Below, one piece after another: positions 12,265-23,131 of a stretch of DNA of 64,000 nt (positions within the stretch are counted from its first letter, which is position 1; each line of letters opens with the position of its first letter). The notes beneath the pieces were generated by a model. The model ran no database searches. It saw only the letters and a program-made list of their open reading frames with translations, and was not told the origin of the DNA. The DNA comes from Trichoplusia ni (lineage: Eukaryota; Arthropoda; Insecta; Lepidoptera; Noctuidae), in contig NW_020800332.1 of NCBI RefSeq assembly GCF_003590095.1, positions 118,719 to 182,718 on the forward strand, given 5' to 3'. A program made the translations under genes and the position numbers.

Positions 12265-12957
12265 TTATCTTATATCCCTTAAAGTTCTGTCTACCGCTTC
12301 TACTCCTTTTCGATGGGCCATCGTACATTCATCCCATATGATTAAACTACACTCGCGTAATACCTTAGCTTTGTCGCTATTTCTTGAAATACTACAGGTT
12401 GGATTTTCCGTGCGATCTAAATCAATTGGTATTTTAAACATACTGTGAGCAGTTTTACCTCCTGGTAGCAATGTTGCAGCTATCCCTGATGAAGCTACGG
12501 CAAGAGCAATTTTACGCTGATTTCGAACATAAGCCAATATTAATTTAGTCAAAAAGGTTTTTCCAGTTCCTCCAGGTGCATCTAAAAACCATATTGTTCC
12601 CAAATTATTTTGAACACTATTGCACACGCGGTCATAAACTGAACGTTGTTCTGCAGTCATCATTGGGACACCGTTTTCTAATGTTGTCAGCAGTTCCGTT
12701 AAATTGTAACCAATCTCTGCGGAATATTCCCTATTAGTTACCTCTCCGACTGAGGTTGGTGTTGGCAAACCATATTCACAGAGTGATTTACCGCCTACTG
12801 CTGTTAAGTCATCCTGAAGAGCTAATAAGCACTGATTTATGGCAAGATCACGGAAATTATCATTAGTTGTGCCTTCATCATTGTTAGGTATATTTCTAAG
12901 AAAGTCTTCTGAAAATTTTTCTTTATATTTTTCCCATAATGTTACAGCATCTGACAA
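12265..12957 (-). CDS. Helitron PIF1-like helicase, N-terminal segment
   Basis: This 230-codon open segment has the ATP-binding Walker A motif DAPGGTGKT and the Walker B motif IIWDECTM of superfamily 1B (PIF1/RecD-like) helicases. It would unwind DNA during Helitron strand transfer. It lies in the same frame as the upstream Rep segment and is cut off at RDIR by a TAA codon; the helicase resumes 12 nt later. The nominal ATG at 12957 is internal to the original protein, so it is not a natural start. Confidence 0.8.
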   Translation of the reverse strand: MSDAVTLWEKYKEKFSEDFLRNIPNNDEGTTNDNFRDLAINQCLLALQDDLTAVGGKSLCEYGLPTPTSVGEVTNREYSAEIGYNLTELLTTLENGVPMMTAEQRSVYDRVCNSVQNNLGTIWFLDAPGGTGKTFLTKLILAYVRNQRKIALAVASSGIAATLLPGGKTAHSMFKIPIDLDRTENPTCSISRNSDKAKVLRECSLIIWDECTMAHRKGVEAVDRTLRDIR

Positions 12958-13029
12958 ATTACAAAATGTGAGTAATGTTACAAATAAATGGCGTAACCGT
13001 CGTGGATTATCACTAACACAGGATTCTGC

Positions 13030-16000
13030 TTAAGCGTCATCCCAATGCTGATCATTTTCAAGCAAATGACGCGCTTGGCAAGCTGCTTGATAAGTGGGAT
13101 AAACAACATCGTCTACTTTTCTCAAATCTATAAATGAGGTTGGTCCTCGCACGGTATGTAATAATAATCGCAAATAGAAACACTCAGCGTTGTTAGAATG
13201 AACGGTGTACACTCTACCAAGAACATGTTCTTTAAAAATACCAGACTCGCCATCTACAGGCCTGCCACGGCGTCTTCGATTAAAGACACCCCGTTGCTTA
13301 TCGTAGGTATAATACGATGGAACTTCCTCATACAAAAGAGATTTTGCAAAATCATCAGTTTGGCAAAGTCGAAAGAATGCTAATAAACTTGTTTGTCTAG
13401 GGTTCTCTAACCGTTCTGTGACATTTTCGGCGTTGAAATATATACGTTGGCCGCCTTCAAGATGAACATCCAGATGAGTCACAGGTGGATATCTTTCGTG
13501 AATGTTGAAACTTAAGATCCGCCACACAGCTTCTGAAGAACTTATATATCTGCCTGACTGAAATCTTGTAACTTCATCATGTTCATTTCTCAAAGCAAAT
13601 GTAGCTTGGTCACTGCCCTTATTAATATACTTACAAATATATTTTATTGACTCTACACTATTACACATTTCAACATTTATGTGAGCTTGAAATGCTCTGG
13701 ACAACACAGGAGAATACGGAACGACCCACCTATTATCTAAAGTAACTTGTTGTCCAGACACTCGCTTTTCAACAGTAAAACCATCATTATCTCTTGAACG
13801 GCGACGATATAATGGGTATCCATCATGTCCTGTTACAGTGCCATCCACTAAGGCTTTTGGATATCTTTTAGTGCAACGACCGTCTTGCATGCAAGGAGAA
13901 TTCCCGTTAAACGAACCACATGGACCATGTATCATATGAGTTTTAACAATGTCGTATAACACGGGATCTGCAATCGGACTTGGAATTTCAGCACTGATTA
14001 AACTGTCTACATCATTAGGTCGAACCTTATCTTTTAACCAAAGCAGGATATGTGCGTGAGGTAAGCCGCGTTTTTGCCATTCAATACTATACATATAACA
14101 CAATACTTCTCCAAAAATTTTATCTTTGGTAAGTAGATCTATCATTGATTTTAATTTTAAATGAAAAACTCTTGCTATGATATCATGGCGGTCATGCGGT
14201 GCTTGACCCTCAAGAAGCTCCCGAGTAATTCCATCCCACTTAGGATTGGTAGTTACTGTAATAAATAAGTCGGGACGTCCATATTTTCTTACGTAACAAA
14301 AAGCATCTTGAGTACGTTCGTGCATGTATCGTGGACCACCAGTAAAAGAAGAGGGCAAAATAACTAAACGACCCATATTCACCGTATCGTTATCTTGCTG
14401 CATGGCGTCGCGAAGGTGCACGTATTCTTCAACGCGCAGCTGCCTTTGATTAGATCGTATATAAACTAATCTTTCGGTTTCAATTTTTGCGTACATGTCT
14501 ACAATAAACTGATTGAATAAGCCACGAAAACGTTGAAAGTATACAAACCTATTCCGTCTTACTTGCAAGTGGTAACAGTAAAATTGAAGGCATGAAATCT
14601 TTTTATTATAATTAGGTGCGCCTGTACGCGGATCAGTTTGGTATAAAGCAAAATTATAACCATCTTCCCCTCGACAGTATATCAAAGGATATTGCAAACT
14701 GTCGTAAGCCCTGTGGGTTTCATAAATACGTTGCAAACGATTATCTCTGGAACGGATAACGATATCACGCCTATCACATTCCTGGTCGACCAATACCACA
14801 GCAACTTCATTCGTGGATGGAGCATTATAACGCCCAGGGTGTTCCTGAGTTGGACGCCTATCGGCATTTATAACAATTTTATAATTGTTATCATCATCTC
14901 GAGGAAGAGCTTCTAATGCCGATTTAAAACTGCATACATACGAATTAACCTGATGCAACATGTTCTGAAGTTGTGATATGAGTTCAGTATTTAAATTCGG
15001 GAAATATTGATTTCTTATATTCGACTGTTCGTTGTAGTCGGATACAAAATATATTTGAAGAAACTTAGGTTGGTTTTCAGGCAAAAGGGATCCTATCAAA
15101 TGGTAAACCTGACCTTGTATCTTAAAAGTAGGCATGAAATGACCTTCTGAGATTTGTTGAGCGCCAAAGGATGTCATTTGAAATGCACTATTATAAGTGC
15201 GAATATTATCTAAAAACTGTTTAGATTGTATATGTTCCCCTAAAAGTAGTGATTTCAAAGGTTCCGGTGGGTCTTCGAATGAAGGCAAATTTATTTTACC
15301 TGTAGAACAACAGAAACCAGCTGACTCCTTACTCCACTTTGAAGCATTACAAAAACGACATACCACGTTCATATCGCCTATTACAGAAGATGATCCATAA
15401 TCAATTGTGAGGTTATAAGCAAACCCACTTTTATATTTGTCGGACCAAGCCACCGAATTTCTAGATTGATCTTCTATGTGTACATCTAAGTTATTAAGGC
15501 TATGTCGAAATCTGTCTGCAGTAAGACGGGCCTCTCGCTGTTCGTCCGTTTCAAGAGACCGAATATTTTCGATTCTTAATCTTTCATTAGACAAACTTAC
15601 TGATCGTTCTTGTCTCAAAGAATTATAATATTCGCGTACCGACTCTAGTCGTTGTTCATGCTCATGTGCGTCTTCGAGAGATCGAATAACATTATGGTGC
15701 ACCCTATCATTTGTCAAACGGTCTTCATATTGAGTTAAAGTTTCAGATTCTCGAGATAAAATATGACGTTCGCGGTCAGCTGTGAGACGCAATTCCCTCT
15801 CAGTGTAGGTTTCTGACTCGCGAGACAATATATGACGTTCGCGGTCAGCTGTGAGACGCAATTCCCTCTCAGTGTAGGTTTCTGACTCGCGAGACAATAT
15901 ATGACGTTCGCGGTCAGCTGTGAGACGCAATTCCCTCTCAGTGTAGGTTTCTGACTCGCGAGACAATATATGACGTTCGCGGTCAGCTGTGAGACGCAAT

Positions 16001-16509
16001 TCCCTCTCAGTGTAGGTTTCTGACTCGCGAGACAATATATGACGTTCGCGGTCAGCTGTGAGACGCAATTCTCTGTCAGTGAAGGTTTCTGACTCGCGAG
16101 ACAATATATGACGTTCGCGGTCAGCTGTGAGACGCAATTCCCTCTCAGTGTAGGTTTCTGACTCGCGAGACAATGTATGCCGTTCGCGGTCAGCAGTGAG
16201 ACGCAATTCTCGTTGTGACGCAGTTTCAGCATCTCGGGATAACACATGTTGTTCTCGGTCAATGGTAAGCCTCAGCTCTCGTTGAGAAGAGCTTTGAGAC
16301 GCCCGTGATGTAGCTCGTCTCGCTCTGTCAGCTGCTAATCGCATCTCTCTCTCTGGAGAGCTTTCATTGGCTCGAGAGGTTGAGGCACTAACTCTCATAG
16401 AGTTTAACCGATGTGCTCTTTCCTCTGCCGATTCTTGAGAACGCGCATTTCTCATCCTTTTAGCATCTCTCGAATTTCGAGATAAAGATGGTCGTTTTTT
16501 AGGTGGCAT
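13030..16509 (-). CDS. Helitron Rep (HUH nuclease) segment
   Basis: This 1159-residue segment is the N-terminal part of a Helitron transposase. It starts MPPKKRPSLSRNSRDAKR, a basic N-terminus that may serve as a nuclear localisation signal. Residues about 54-340 are a run of 23-residue arginine/glutamate-rich repeats predicted to be helical. The Rep core follows: the HUH motif PHAHILLWLKD in which H-A-H would bind the metal, and the tyrosine motif YICKYINKG holding the two candidate catalytic tyrosines that cut single-stranded DNA. A cysteine pattern (CRFCNASKWSKESAGFCC) near residue 370-390 resembles the zinc-finger region of Helitron proteins. The segment ends at an in-frame TAA; the helicase continues in frame beyond it. 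Confidence 0.85.
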   Translation of the reverse strand: MPPKKRPSLSRNSRDAKRMRNARSQESAEERAHRLNSMRVSASTSRANESSPEREMRLAADRARRATSRASQSSSQRELRLTIDREQHVLSRDAETASQRELRLTADRERHTLSRESETYTERELRLTADRERHILSRESETFTDRELRLTADRERHILSRESETYTERELRLTADRERHILSRESETYTERELRLTADRERHILSRESETYTERELRLTADRERHILSRESETYTERELRLTADRERHILSRESETLTQYEDRLTNDRVHHNVIRSLEDAHEHEQRLESVREYYNSLRQERSVSLSNERLRIENIRSLETDEQREARLTADRFRHSLNNLDVHIEDQSRNSVAWSDKYKSGFAYNLTIDYGSSSVIGDMNVVCRFCNASKWSKESAGFCCSTGKINLPSFEDPPEPLKSLLLGEHIQSKQFLDNIRTYNSAFQMTSFGAQQISEGHFMPTFKIQGQVYHLIGSLLPENQPKFLQIYFVSDYNEQSNIRNQYFPNLNTELISQLQNMLHQVNSYVCSFKSALEALPRDDDNNYKIVINADRRPTQEHPGRYNAPSTNEVAVVLVDQECDRRDIVIRSRDNRLQRIYETHRAYDSLQYPLIYCRGEDGYNFALYQTDPRTGAPNYNKKISCLQFYCYHLQVRRNRFVYFQRFRGLFNQFIVDMYAKIETERLVYIRSNQRQLRVEEYVHLRDAMQQDNDTVNMGRLVILPSSFTGGPRYMHERTQDAFCYVRKYGRPDLFITVTTNPKWDGITRELLEGQAPHDRHDIIARVFHLKLKSMIDLLTKDKIFGEVLCYMYSIEWQKRGLPHAHILLWLKDKVRPNDVDSLISAEIPSPIADPVLYDIVKTHMIHGPCGSFNGNSPCMQDGRCTKRYPKALVDGTVTGHDGYPLYRRRSRDNDGFTVEKRVSGQQVTLDNRWVVPYSPVLSRAFQAHINVEMCNSVESIKYICKYINKGSDQATFALRNEHDEVTRFQSGRYISSSEAVWRILSFNIHERYPPVTHLDVHLEGGQRIYFNAENVTERLENPRQTSLLAFFRLCQTDDFAKSLLYEEVPSYYTYDKQRGVFNRRRRGRPVDGESGIFKEHVLGRVYTVHSNNAECFYLRLLLHTVRGPTSFIDLRKVDDVVYPTYQAACQARHLLENDQHWDDA
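15735..16330 (-). repeat. 69-bp minisatellite coding for 23-residue repeats
   Basis: Seven nearly identical 69-bp units, phased about 15795, 15864, 15933, 16002, 16071 and 16140, encode RELRLTADRERHILSRES plus a variable ETYTE/ETFTD/ETLTQ tail. Diverged units flank them on both sides. Unit length is a multiple of three, so copy-number change keeps the frame. The high identity of the central units implies recent tandem amplification or gene conversion. A long open frame on the same strand but in another register (16262..15735) is a by-product of the repetition. Confidence 0.9.
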
Positions 16510-16576
16510 TGTGTATTTTTAATCGACGGTAACTGAAGCTACCTTACACTTACAATTATATATAGTTATTATGTAA

Positions 16577-16935
16577 TAATTACGAAAATAAACTATTAAT
16601 ATAATAAAACACTACCAATTACGAAAATAAACTATTAATACAATTAAACACTACCAAAATAACTAATATAATAATAACGAAAATAAACTATTAATATAAT
16701 TAAACACTACCAATTACGAAAATAAACTATTAATTTAATTAAACACTACCAATTACGAAAATAAACTATTAATTTAATTAAACACTACCAAATTACGAAA
16801 ATAAACTATTAATACAATTAAACACTACCAAAATAAATAATATAAAAATTACGAAAATAAACTATTAATATAATTAAACACTACCAATTACGAAAATAAA
16901 CTATTAATACAATTAAACACTACCAAAATAACTAA
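16577..16935 (-). repeat. AT-rich tandem repeat in the Helitron leader
   Basis: About eight copies of a unit near 40 bp, typified by TTACGAAAATAAACTATTAA followed by TATAATTAAACACTACCAA, with a few units extended by AAATAACTAATA. The array lies upstream of the RepHel start (16509), in the leader or promoter region of the element. Confidence 0.8.
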
Positions 16936-17015
16936 TAGGTGTACCTACTACTAATACTATTAATCTAATACCTATTATATAAACTAACAACAAAACAATT
17001 CTAAAAATAAACTAT

Positions 17016-17240
17016 TCAAAGACTAAAAGTCGTGCTGATAAGCACGGTTTGCAAATAACAATTATTGATTGTCAATAAGGTCGAACAGTCTGAACGTCTA
17101 TTCGCATCAACAGCCAAATATTGTATGACGCTCGAGCGCGGACCCCCCGCCTTTTTACACCTCCCGCCACGACGCGCGTCGAGCGCGGCAACCGATACAC
17201 AAAAATAATCCTTATAGCATGACTCTGTATTCACGCGCGA
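17016..17240 (-). promoter_or_regulatory. GC-rich leader segment of the Helitron
   Basis: A GC-rich island (about 17100..17235, with CGCGCGTCGAGCGCGG) inside otherwise AT-rich Helitron sequence, 500-700 nt upstream of the RepHel start. It could contain the element's promoter. That is inference from position and composition only; no core promoter motif was identified. Confidence 0.3.
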
Positions 17241-17726
17241 TTTCTTATTATTTCATGTATAACTTTGGTGTTTCTACACCGATTTACATGATTCTTTTTT
17301 TATTGAATAGGTAATAATGTTAACTTTTTTAATTGGGGATGAGTGATAGTGTTGTAAACGTTAGAGTAGACAAATACAATCAGAAATCTCCGAATTGCTA
17401 AGCTATCGGGAGTTTCACGTGTTATTGTGAGTCAACCATAAAAGTTAGACATATGCTGTCGAGGAATATTTTTTATATAATTTTAGGGAGAATATTTCCG
17501 TCATACATGATTTCTATGTAGCTTTAACCTATAAGCCTGCACACGTGACGGAAGCTTAAAAAATGGAGTAACTTACCCCGTTTTCCCAATATTTCCCTTC
17601 ACTGCTCTGCTCCTATTGGTCGTAGCGTAATGAAAAGTATACTATAACCTGCCCAAGAGTATGAAAAATAATTGTGCCAAATTTCGTTAAAATCCGTCGA
17701 GTAGTTTTTGTTTCTATAACGAATAT

Positions 17727-17769
<43 letters not shown>
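17727..17769. repeat. (GACA)n microsatellite
   Basis: About ten tandem ACAG/GACA units within the 5' part of the Helitron. Confidence 0.9.
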
Positions 17770-17771
<2 letters not shown>

Positions 17772-17892
17772 AATTTTACTGATTGCATTTTTGGCATCAG
17801 TAGCGATCCCTAACCACCCCTTGATAGTTATTTTTTAAATATATTTTATGTACAGAATTGACCTCTCTACAGATTTATTATAAGTATATAGA

Positions 17893-20800
17893 TATAGATA
17901 TAGACTAGATACAATTTATATAAAAAGGTATAATCATAAAAAAACAATCGTTTTCAAAAACATTATGGAGCAGATTGTATTTTTTACTAAGCAAATATCT
18001 AATATCGAGCAATTAAACAGACTTTGAAAAAAAAAGTCATAAAAATAAATCGTATCAGAACTGTTTCCACTCTCAGTAGATATTTAAATATTTTGTATAC
18101 CTTGTGAACCAAAAGAATTTGTCTAATGCATTAGTAGTTGTCTATGGGAGTGGATGGCGGTGTTCTCCCTCACACGGCTGGTGTCGCAAGCCGTGCCAGC
18201 GGCCGGTGAATGCAAGCATTGCACAAACTACACTCTACACTGACTATCGATGAAGGTCGACTATAATATTATCAATGAGTTTATTTGACTGTTCCTAGGA
18301 TATAACTGTCAATGCCAATAAGAAATTAAAAAGTTTGGTTTTGTTTCAACGGACGTTTAATCTTTGTCTAGAGCCTATTAAAAAAAAACAATCCATATTT
18401 CCTTTTTTTTCGCCGTGTTCTTTTTTTTATTTGAATGTGCCAATAGTTAAGTTTAATAAAATAATAAGGGACCTTTTACTTTTTAAACCTATTTTTAGAT
18501 TATAAAATATTTTTTTAAATAGGAATGCAGTTTTATGATAAATATAGAAATGCCAATGCAGAAAATAGCATATCAATCACCCGTGATATCAAAGGGTTAA
18601 AGAGCAACTTGACAACATAAAAACACGTTAATGTTATTACTGGTATAGGTACATGTAATCAAAATGTTGAAAAAAAAACAGAATTTACTTTTGCAATTTA
18701 TTTTAACTAATAACAAATTTACTTTAATAAGTGCTAATACATCAAATTGAATAACAGTTAATTGATGATAACAATTAATTTAGGTACTAGAAACCTAACA
18801 GTAATAATCAAAGTATCTAATGTAGGATATCTTATGTAATTATAATAGGGGTGTTGATTGGTATAAAAAGTGTTGAATTATACTTTTAAAGTTTTCAATC
18901 CATTAGTAAAAAAATTTGGGCCTGTGACATAGCTGAATGACGTCGGTGCTATATGTTTTAAATTTAATAAACCTTGCCATACCTAAGGCTTTTAAAAAAA
19001 CCCCGTAACTTAAAGGAATTGCAAATCAAATACAATAGAGTAAGATATTTTTTCATTTTTAAATTATCGTTGGGTATCATAAAAACCTCGAATATAATGT
19101 TTATGATAATTGCAAATTAATAGTTACTGGCTATGCGTAGTTTTCCACACTCAGCTTGAATGCGCTTGTCCTCCACTTGTTTTGCAAACAAATTAAAAAA
19201 AAAGAACTTGCGTTAATGGCGGATCCAAATCGTCCAATAAAATTTTATGCTCTATCTATTCTACATAAAAAATTAAATGTTTTAAAATTCAGAATACTAA
19301 TATTCTTAAATCGAAATAGGCAGGAAATCAATCACTAAATGATGAGCTGTTTTTTTTTTGTTTATTGGATATTAATTTTTTACACTTAGCAATAAGGTTT
19401 TAGTTTCTGCGCACAACAAGGTTTACAGTAATGAGTTTTATTATATACAACTTAAAAACAATCAGATTTCATTAGATGATATGAAGACATTCATCATTTT
19501 TATTAAAATAAGATTTGTAAAAAGAATATATTACGTTATGTCGTCTATGTATGATATAAGATATCGCTAGATACATACGAGGTATAATCAATGTAATTTT
19601 TAGTATAATAGCCAATTATTGCTGAACTTCTAGAACAACAGAACATAGCTGTTCACAACCTAGGCTAGGTTGTGAACAGCTGCAACAATATCGCAATAGA
19701 TAGAAATTATGAAAACTATGATTACAATTGCATTTGATAAGTAAGTGCATACTGTTGAAACAAGCAATGTGAGAAGGAACTGCAATTTTTTATAAACCTG
19801 CAATTATTTAGACAAGATGATATCTACAAGCGAATTTCGTCCGAAAATACAATAATTTTAAGAAACAAAAACTAGAACATCTTATTTCGATTTGTGTTTA
19901 AATAATTAATAATACACAACACTACTGCGCACTGAAAGATAATAAAAATTGTAATTGGAAACAATATTTACGTGCTTTTAAAAAATCGATACGATATTAT
20001 CTGACTATAGATTCTATTCTAAAAATTTAAAAAAAGAACACACACTTCAAAATTTAAAAGTCATGCGTTCCAATGAACATAAAATCGTTAAACCGTCTCC
20101 CATTCATGGATAACCATACAACCGCTTGGGGCGCTTGGTAACTTAACGATGACGCACGCACTATCGTCCATCGTTGGACGTTCGTGATCAGAATACAAGC
20201 ATCACTATTTTTTGAGCGATGCATTCAATGTCACCAGTACTTAATACAGTCAACAACAGAAGTCGGATAAAATAAACCAAATTTCAAAACAACTGAAGGT
20301 ACACAATCAAAATTTGCAAAATTTCATTAATTTGCTCTTTTACTTTTAGGTCAAATAATAGGGTTGACAGCTATTAAAAACATACTTAACACCAATTCCG
20401 ATAATTTAATGCGAAATACTACAATTTTGTTATTATCATGACTTGTGTTAACCGACTTTTGATGCTGACCGTACTAACTCGTAGCACTACACTCCATTGA
20501 ACCATTCAAGGACGGATTTGATTGTCAACCACAAACTTTGACCGCAAATGCGGGCTTAGCTGTCGTCCAAGTTGAGTTTTCTGTGTAAACTGCACTAGTC
20601 AATAAGGCCTAGATAATGGCTTGTCGGATTACTATAGCCACGAAAAAAAAAACTACAAACGACATTCCTTTTTTAAAAAGTGAAAGGACTTTTACATGTA
20701 AATCAACGTGTGTTGGGCAACACTAACCGAGAAGAGCCAGAAAAAATAAATCAACATGTGGGTGAATCGATTAGGGTTACCACTAGGAGAAATGTATCTA

Positions 20801-21527
20801 CAAGCTAAGTTTTCAGTAATATTATTTCAGCAACCTCAGGCTATACGTTACATATCATTACGCATTACACCTCATTCCATAGTTATGAAATACAAGGTCG
20901 TGTTACGTCCAATGTTATCGTAAACGATGCAACTTTTTTATTTCGATTGCTACAAACATAATGGCGTAGAGCTGGCGGTAATCGCTATGGATTTCGTTAC
21001 ATGCTTGTTTTATATGGAAGACGTCACGATAAGAGTATTAAGAGTAATTCCTATGTAATGACTAAGCAGAAAACCGCAGCCCCTATAGCCAAGTCAAATA
21101 TCTGCAATCGTTAAAGTCTATAAATTGCGCTCAAATGTATGAAAATGACATTTCATTTCGATAAGTCACATGATCTTGGCCTGTCATCTCCATAAATTCG
21201 AATCTTTCTAATAAACTTAAAAATTGTATGTTTACAAGAAAACCACATTACCTACTGATTATTGTCTAACATTCTATAATATAATCTTAGTGTTACGTCT
21301 CGCATCGCCGCACAGCGACGTGACCTAATTCCTCACAATAAAAAAACAAAACAAACAAATACTAAATATCACCTTAGCTAGGTATCTTATAAAGAAACTA
21401 GGTTGAGAAATACAAACGATTTCATGGCTGCTGTAACAGAATGGCAAATAATTGTAGCTGGCGAACTCGCTACCGTGACAAAAAACACTGTTCACTAAAA
21501 CATTCCGTAGTTATCGGAATTAGCCGT
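17893..21527. other. AT-rich intronic or intergenic DNA
   Basis: No gene recognised. It contains the perfect palindrome at 19647..19681 and a small hairpin (ACGGCT...AGCCGT) at about 18175..18197. Confidence 0.45.
19647..19681. repeat. Near-perfect 35-bp palindrome
   Basis: AGCTGTTCACAACCTAG (19647..19663), one spacer base, then the exact reverse complement (19665..19681). This 17-bp inverted repeat with a 1-nt spacer could extrude as a cruciform. No transposon context is visible. Confidence 0.8.
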
Positions 21528-21818
21528 TTCAGGGTTCCGAAGGGTAAAGTGGAACCCGTTTTACTTGGTCAGAAGCCTTATCTGTCTGCCTATCACGAGG
21601 CAGGCTGCTGCTTATGAGTCGTGATGGTTAGACATTTGAAATGTTCATATACGATATTTACATTCAGATATTATTTTGCTGATATAAGAACAAATAATAA
21701 CGCACTAAAAAAAAGTTTTAAAGCGGCTCCAACTGAAAAAAAAATCTTTACTATTTTCATAAATAATGGTACGGAGCCCTTCGTGCACGAGTTCGGCTCG
21801 CGCTTGGCCGGGTTTTAG
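21528..21818 (+). repeat. Lepidopteran dispersed repeat (GGTTCCG ... TTGGCCGGGTTTT)
   Basis: It starts AGGGTTCCGAAGGGTAAAG and ends TTCGGCTCGCGCTTGGCCGG followed by GTTTT. I recognise this as a very common lepidopteran interspersed repeat. Partial copies lie at about 5978..6000, 6400..6490 and 33415..33530. The 65-codon open frame inside it is not a gene. Confidence 0.65.
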
Positions 21819-22149
21819 TTGACTTAACTATGTTGATGCAATGTTCTAGTGATGACATACGTGCTGTCACAGTAGTTTAAAATATTACGTTTACTTGTAA
21901 AGGCTTCATTTAAAACCACTTTAATATTCATGAAGCAGAATTGGGACAAACATGTGTTCGGTCGACAAATGTTTGATCCAACTGTTGGTTATCTCCAAAA
22001 TACCGCTATGTATAAAACTACAAGTCGAAGGTTTATTGGCAAGTTGTTAACACCTACCTGTTTCGTCACTTAATCTGTCACTATTGTCACATTATTTAAT
22101 CAATGTTTGATGTAATTTTATTGTCAAACAATTTGGAAAAATATGTCCT

Positions 22150-22440
22150 TAAAATTGATTAGCAGTACAGGGGCCAGTGTGCAGCCTTGAGGGACACCTC
22201 AAATAAAGACATGACCTAGATTAATTGCTTTAGTAATGTCAGGGTTTCTTAGATACATGACCAATCATTCATAGCGTTTAATTTATTACTATATTGCTGA
22301 TAGCTATTGAAAATGCATAAGTTCTGAAAGCAGACTATTAAAACTATTCATATCTAACACATGGACGTGTGAATATTAATTTATTGCAGTCAAGCTATCA
22401 ATCAAATGCTTTTGATGATGAAAAGGAACTGTCTTCACTC
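22150..22440 (-). pseudogene. Decayed LINE reverse-transcriptase fragment
   Basis: On the minus strand a stretch encoding SSKAFD (the RT palm aspartate region) is followed about 200 nt later by GVPQGCTLAPVLL, which matches the RT motif GVPQG-x-LGP. The spacing fits the usual A-to-B motif distance. Stop codons and frame changes lie between, so it is a dead fragment. The clade (possibly jockey-like) is inferred. Confidence 0.5.
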
Positions 22441-23131
22441 AGAATGAATGCTGTGATAGTCCATTAAGTCCATTGTTTTATTAAAAATTACTTTTAGATA
22501 TTTGAATTTCGTGCAGTACGTACGAAATACTTTTTTTTTCACAAAAAAAAATTGACAGAGCAAGATTAAAGTATACACTCGATATTTTGCAGCTCTTTTT
22601 AGACGTTCCAAGTCACATCCAACGCACTTTATTGACTTTTTTGTACATAAATAGATTCACATAGTAGGGATGATGACAATTATCTTTTGCAGTGTCCTTC
22701 TTGTAGTTTTTTGTATAATAATGGATACGTATTTTTTTATTCGTCCCGCAAACATAAATTGACCAAATTACAGTGAATGAAACGTACGCGTGACGTCACG
22801 TTTGAGTATAAATTTTACCATATCGTTACGTCACAAGGCCCCTCTCCTAAACTTTAGCAGGTAATCTTTGTCAATTCTAGTTTTTCTGAAAAAATACGTG
22901 TCTCATACTTTTCAATTATTTTTTCTTTTTATACCCAGTCATCGTCCCTATTCAAAAATACAAATATACCAGTTATCAGTTTATTTATACACAACAAAAA
23001 GTAATAAATTTGTATTTTGTTTTGAAAAACAAAACCTCCGCAGTAAGTAATAAACATTTTGGAAAATTTCAAAATTCTGTCAAACAAAACGAAGAGTAAA
23101 AATCTTGATTCTATTGTTTCTTGACTTCTAA

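Larger units (their letters stand above)
11293..16509 (-). pseudogene. Helitron RepHel, one frame interrupted by two TAA codons
   Basis: The three open segments 16509..13030, 12957..12265 and 12252..11293 are all in one reading frame of 1739 codons. It is interrupted only by TAA at 13032..13030 and TAA at 12267..12265. Translation continues sensibly across both: after the first stop comes a Rep-to-helicase linker, and the second stop splits RDIR from NDRPMGG inside the helicase. No frameshift is needed. The element is therefore either recently inactivated by two nonsense changes or depends on readthrough, which I consider unlikely. The order Rep then PIF1-like helicase is normal for Helitrons. 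Confidence 0.85.
10971..17892 (-). mobile_element. Helitron, end to end
   Basis: On the minus strand the element begins with TCTATATACTTATAATAAAT (from 17892) and ends with a hairpin followed by GGGCACAAGCTAG (CTAG at 10974..10971). It sits between A and T, as Helitrons do, with no target duplication. At 6.9 kb it holds a Rep-helicase frame (16509..11293), an AT-rich tandem leader and a (GACA)n tract. A second imperfect end-like motif (TGTCCGCGACTCCGTCAGCG) lies at about 11037..11057. It lies in the same orientation as the host SDR gene, inside the long 5' intron inferred for that gene. Confidence 0.9.

Noticed and set aside
15735..16262. 175-codon minus-strand open frame of repeated LTANVIYCLASQKPTLRGN units
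   Set aside because: It is another register of the 69-bp minisatellite within the Helitron Rep gene. Its openness follows from the repetition and the low frequency of stops in the unit.
15735..16262. Regular tandem repeat as a possible CRISPR array
   Set aside because: Units are contiguous with no unique spacers and are coding in frame; the genome is eukaryotic.
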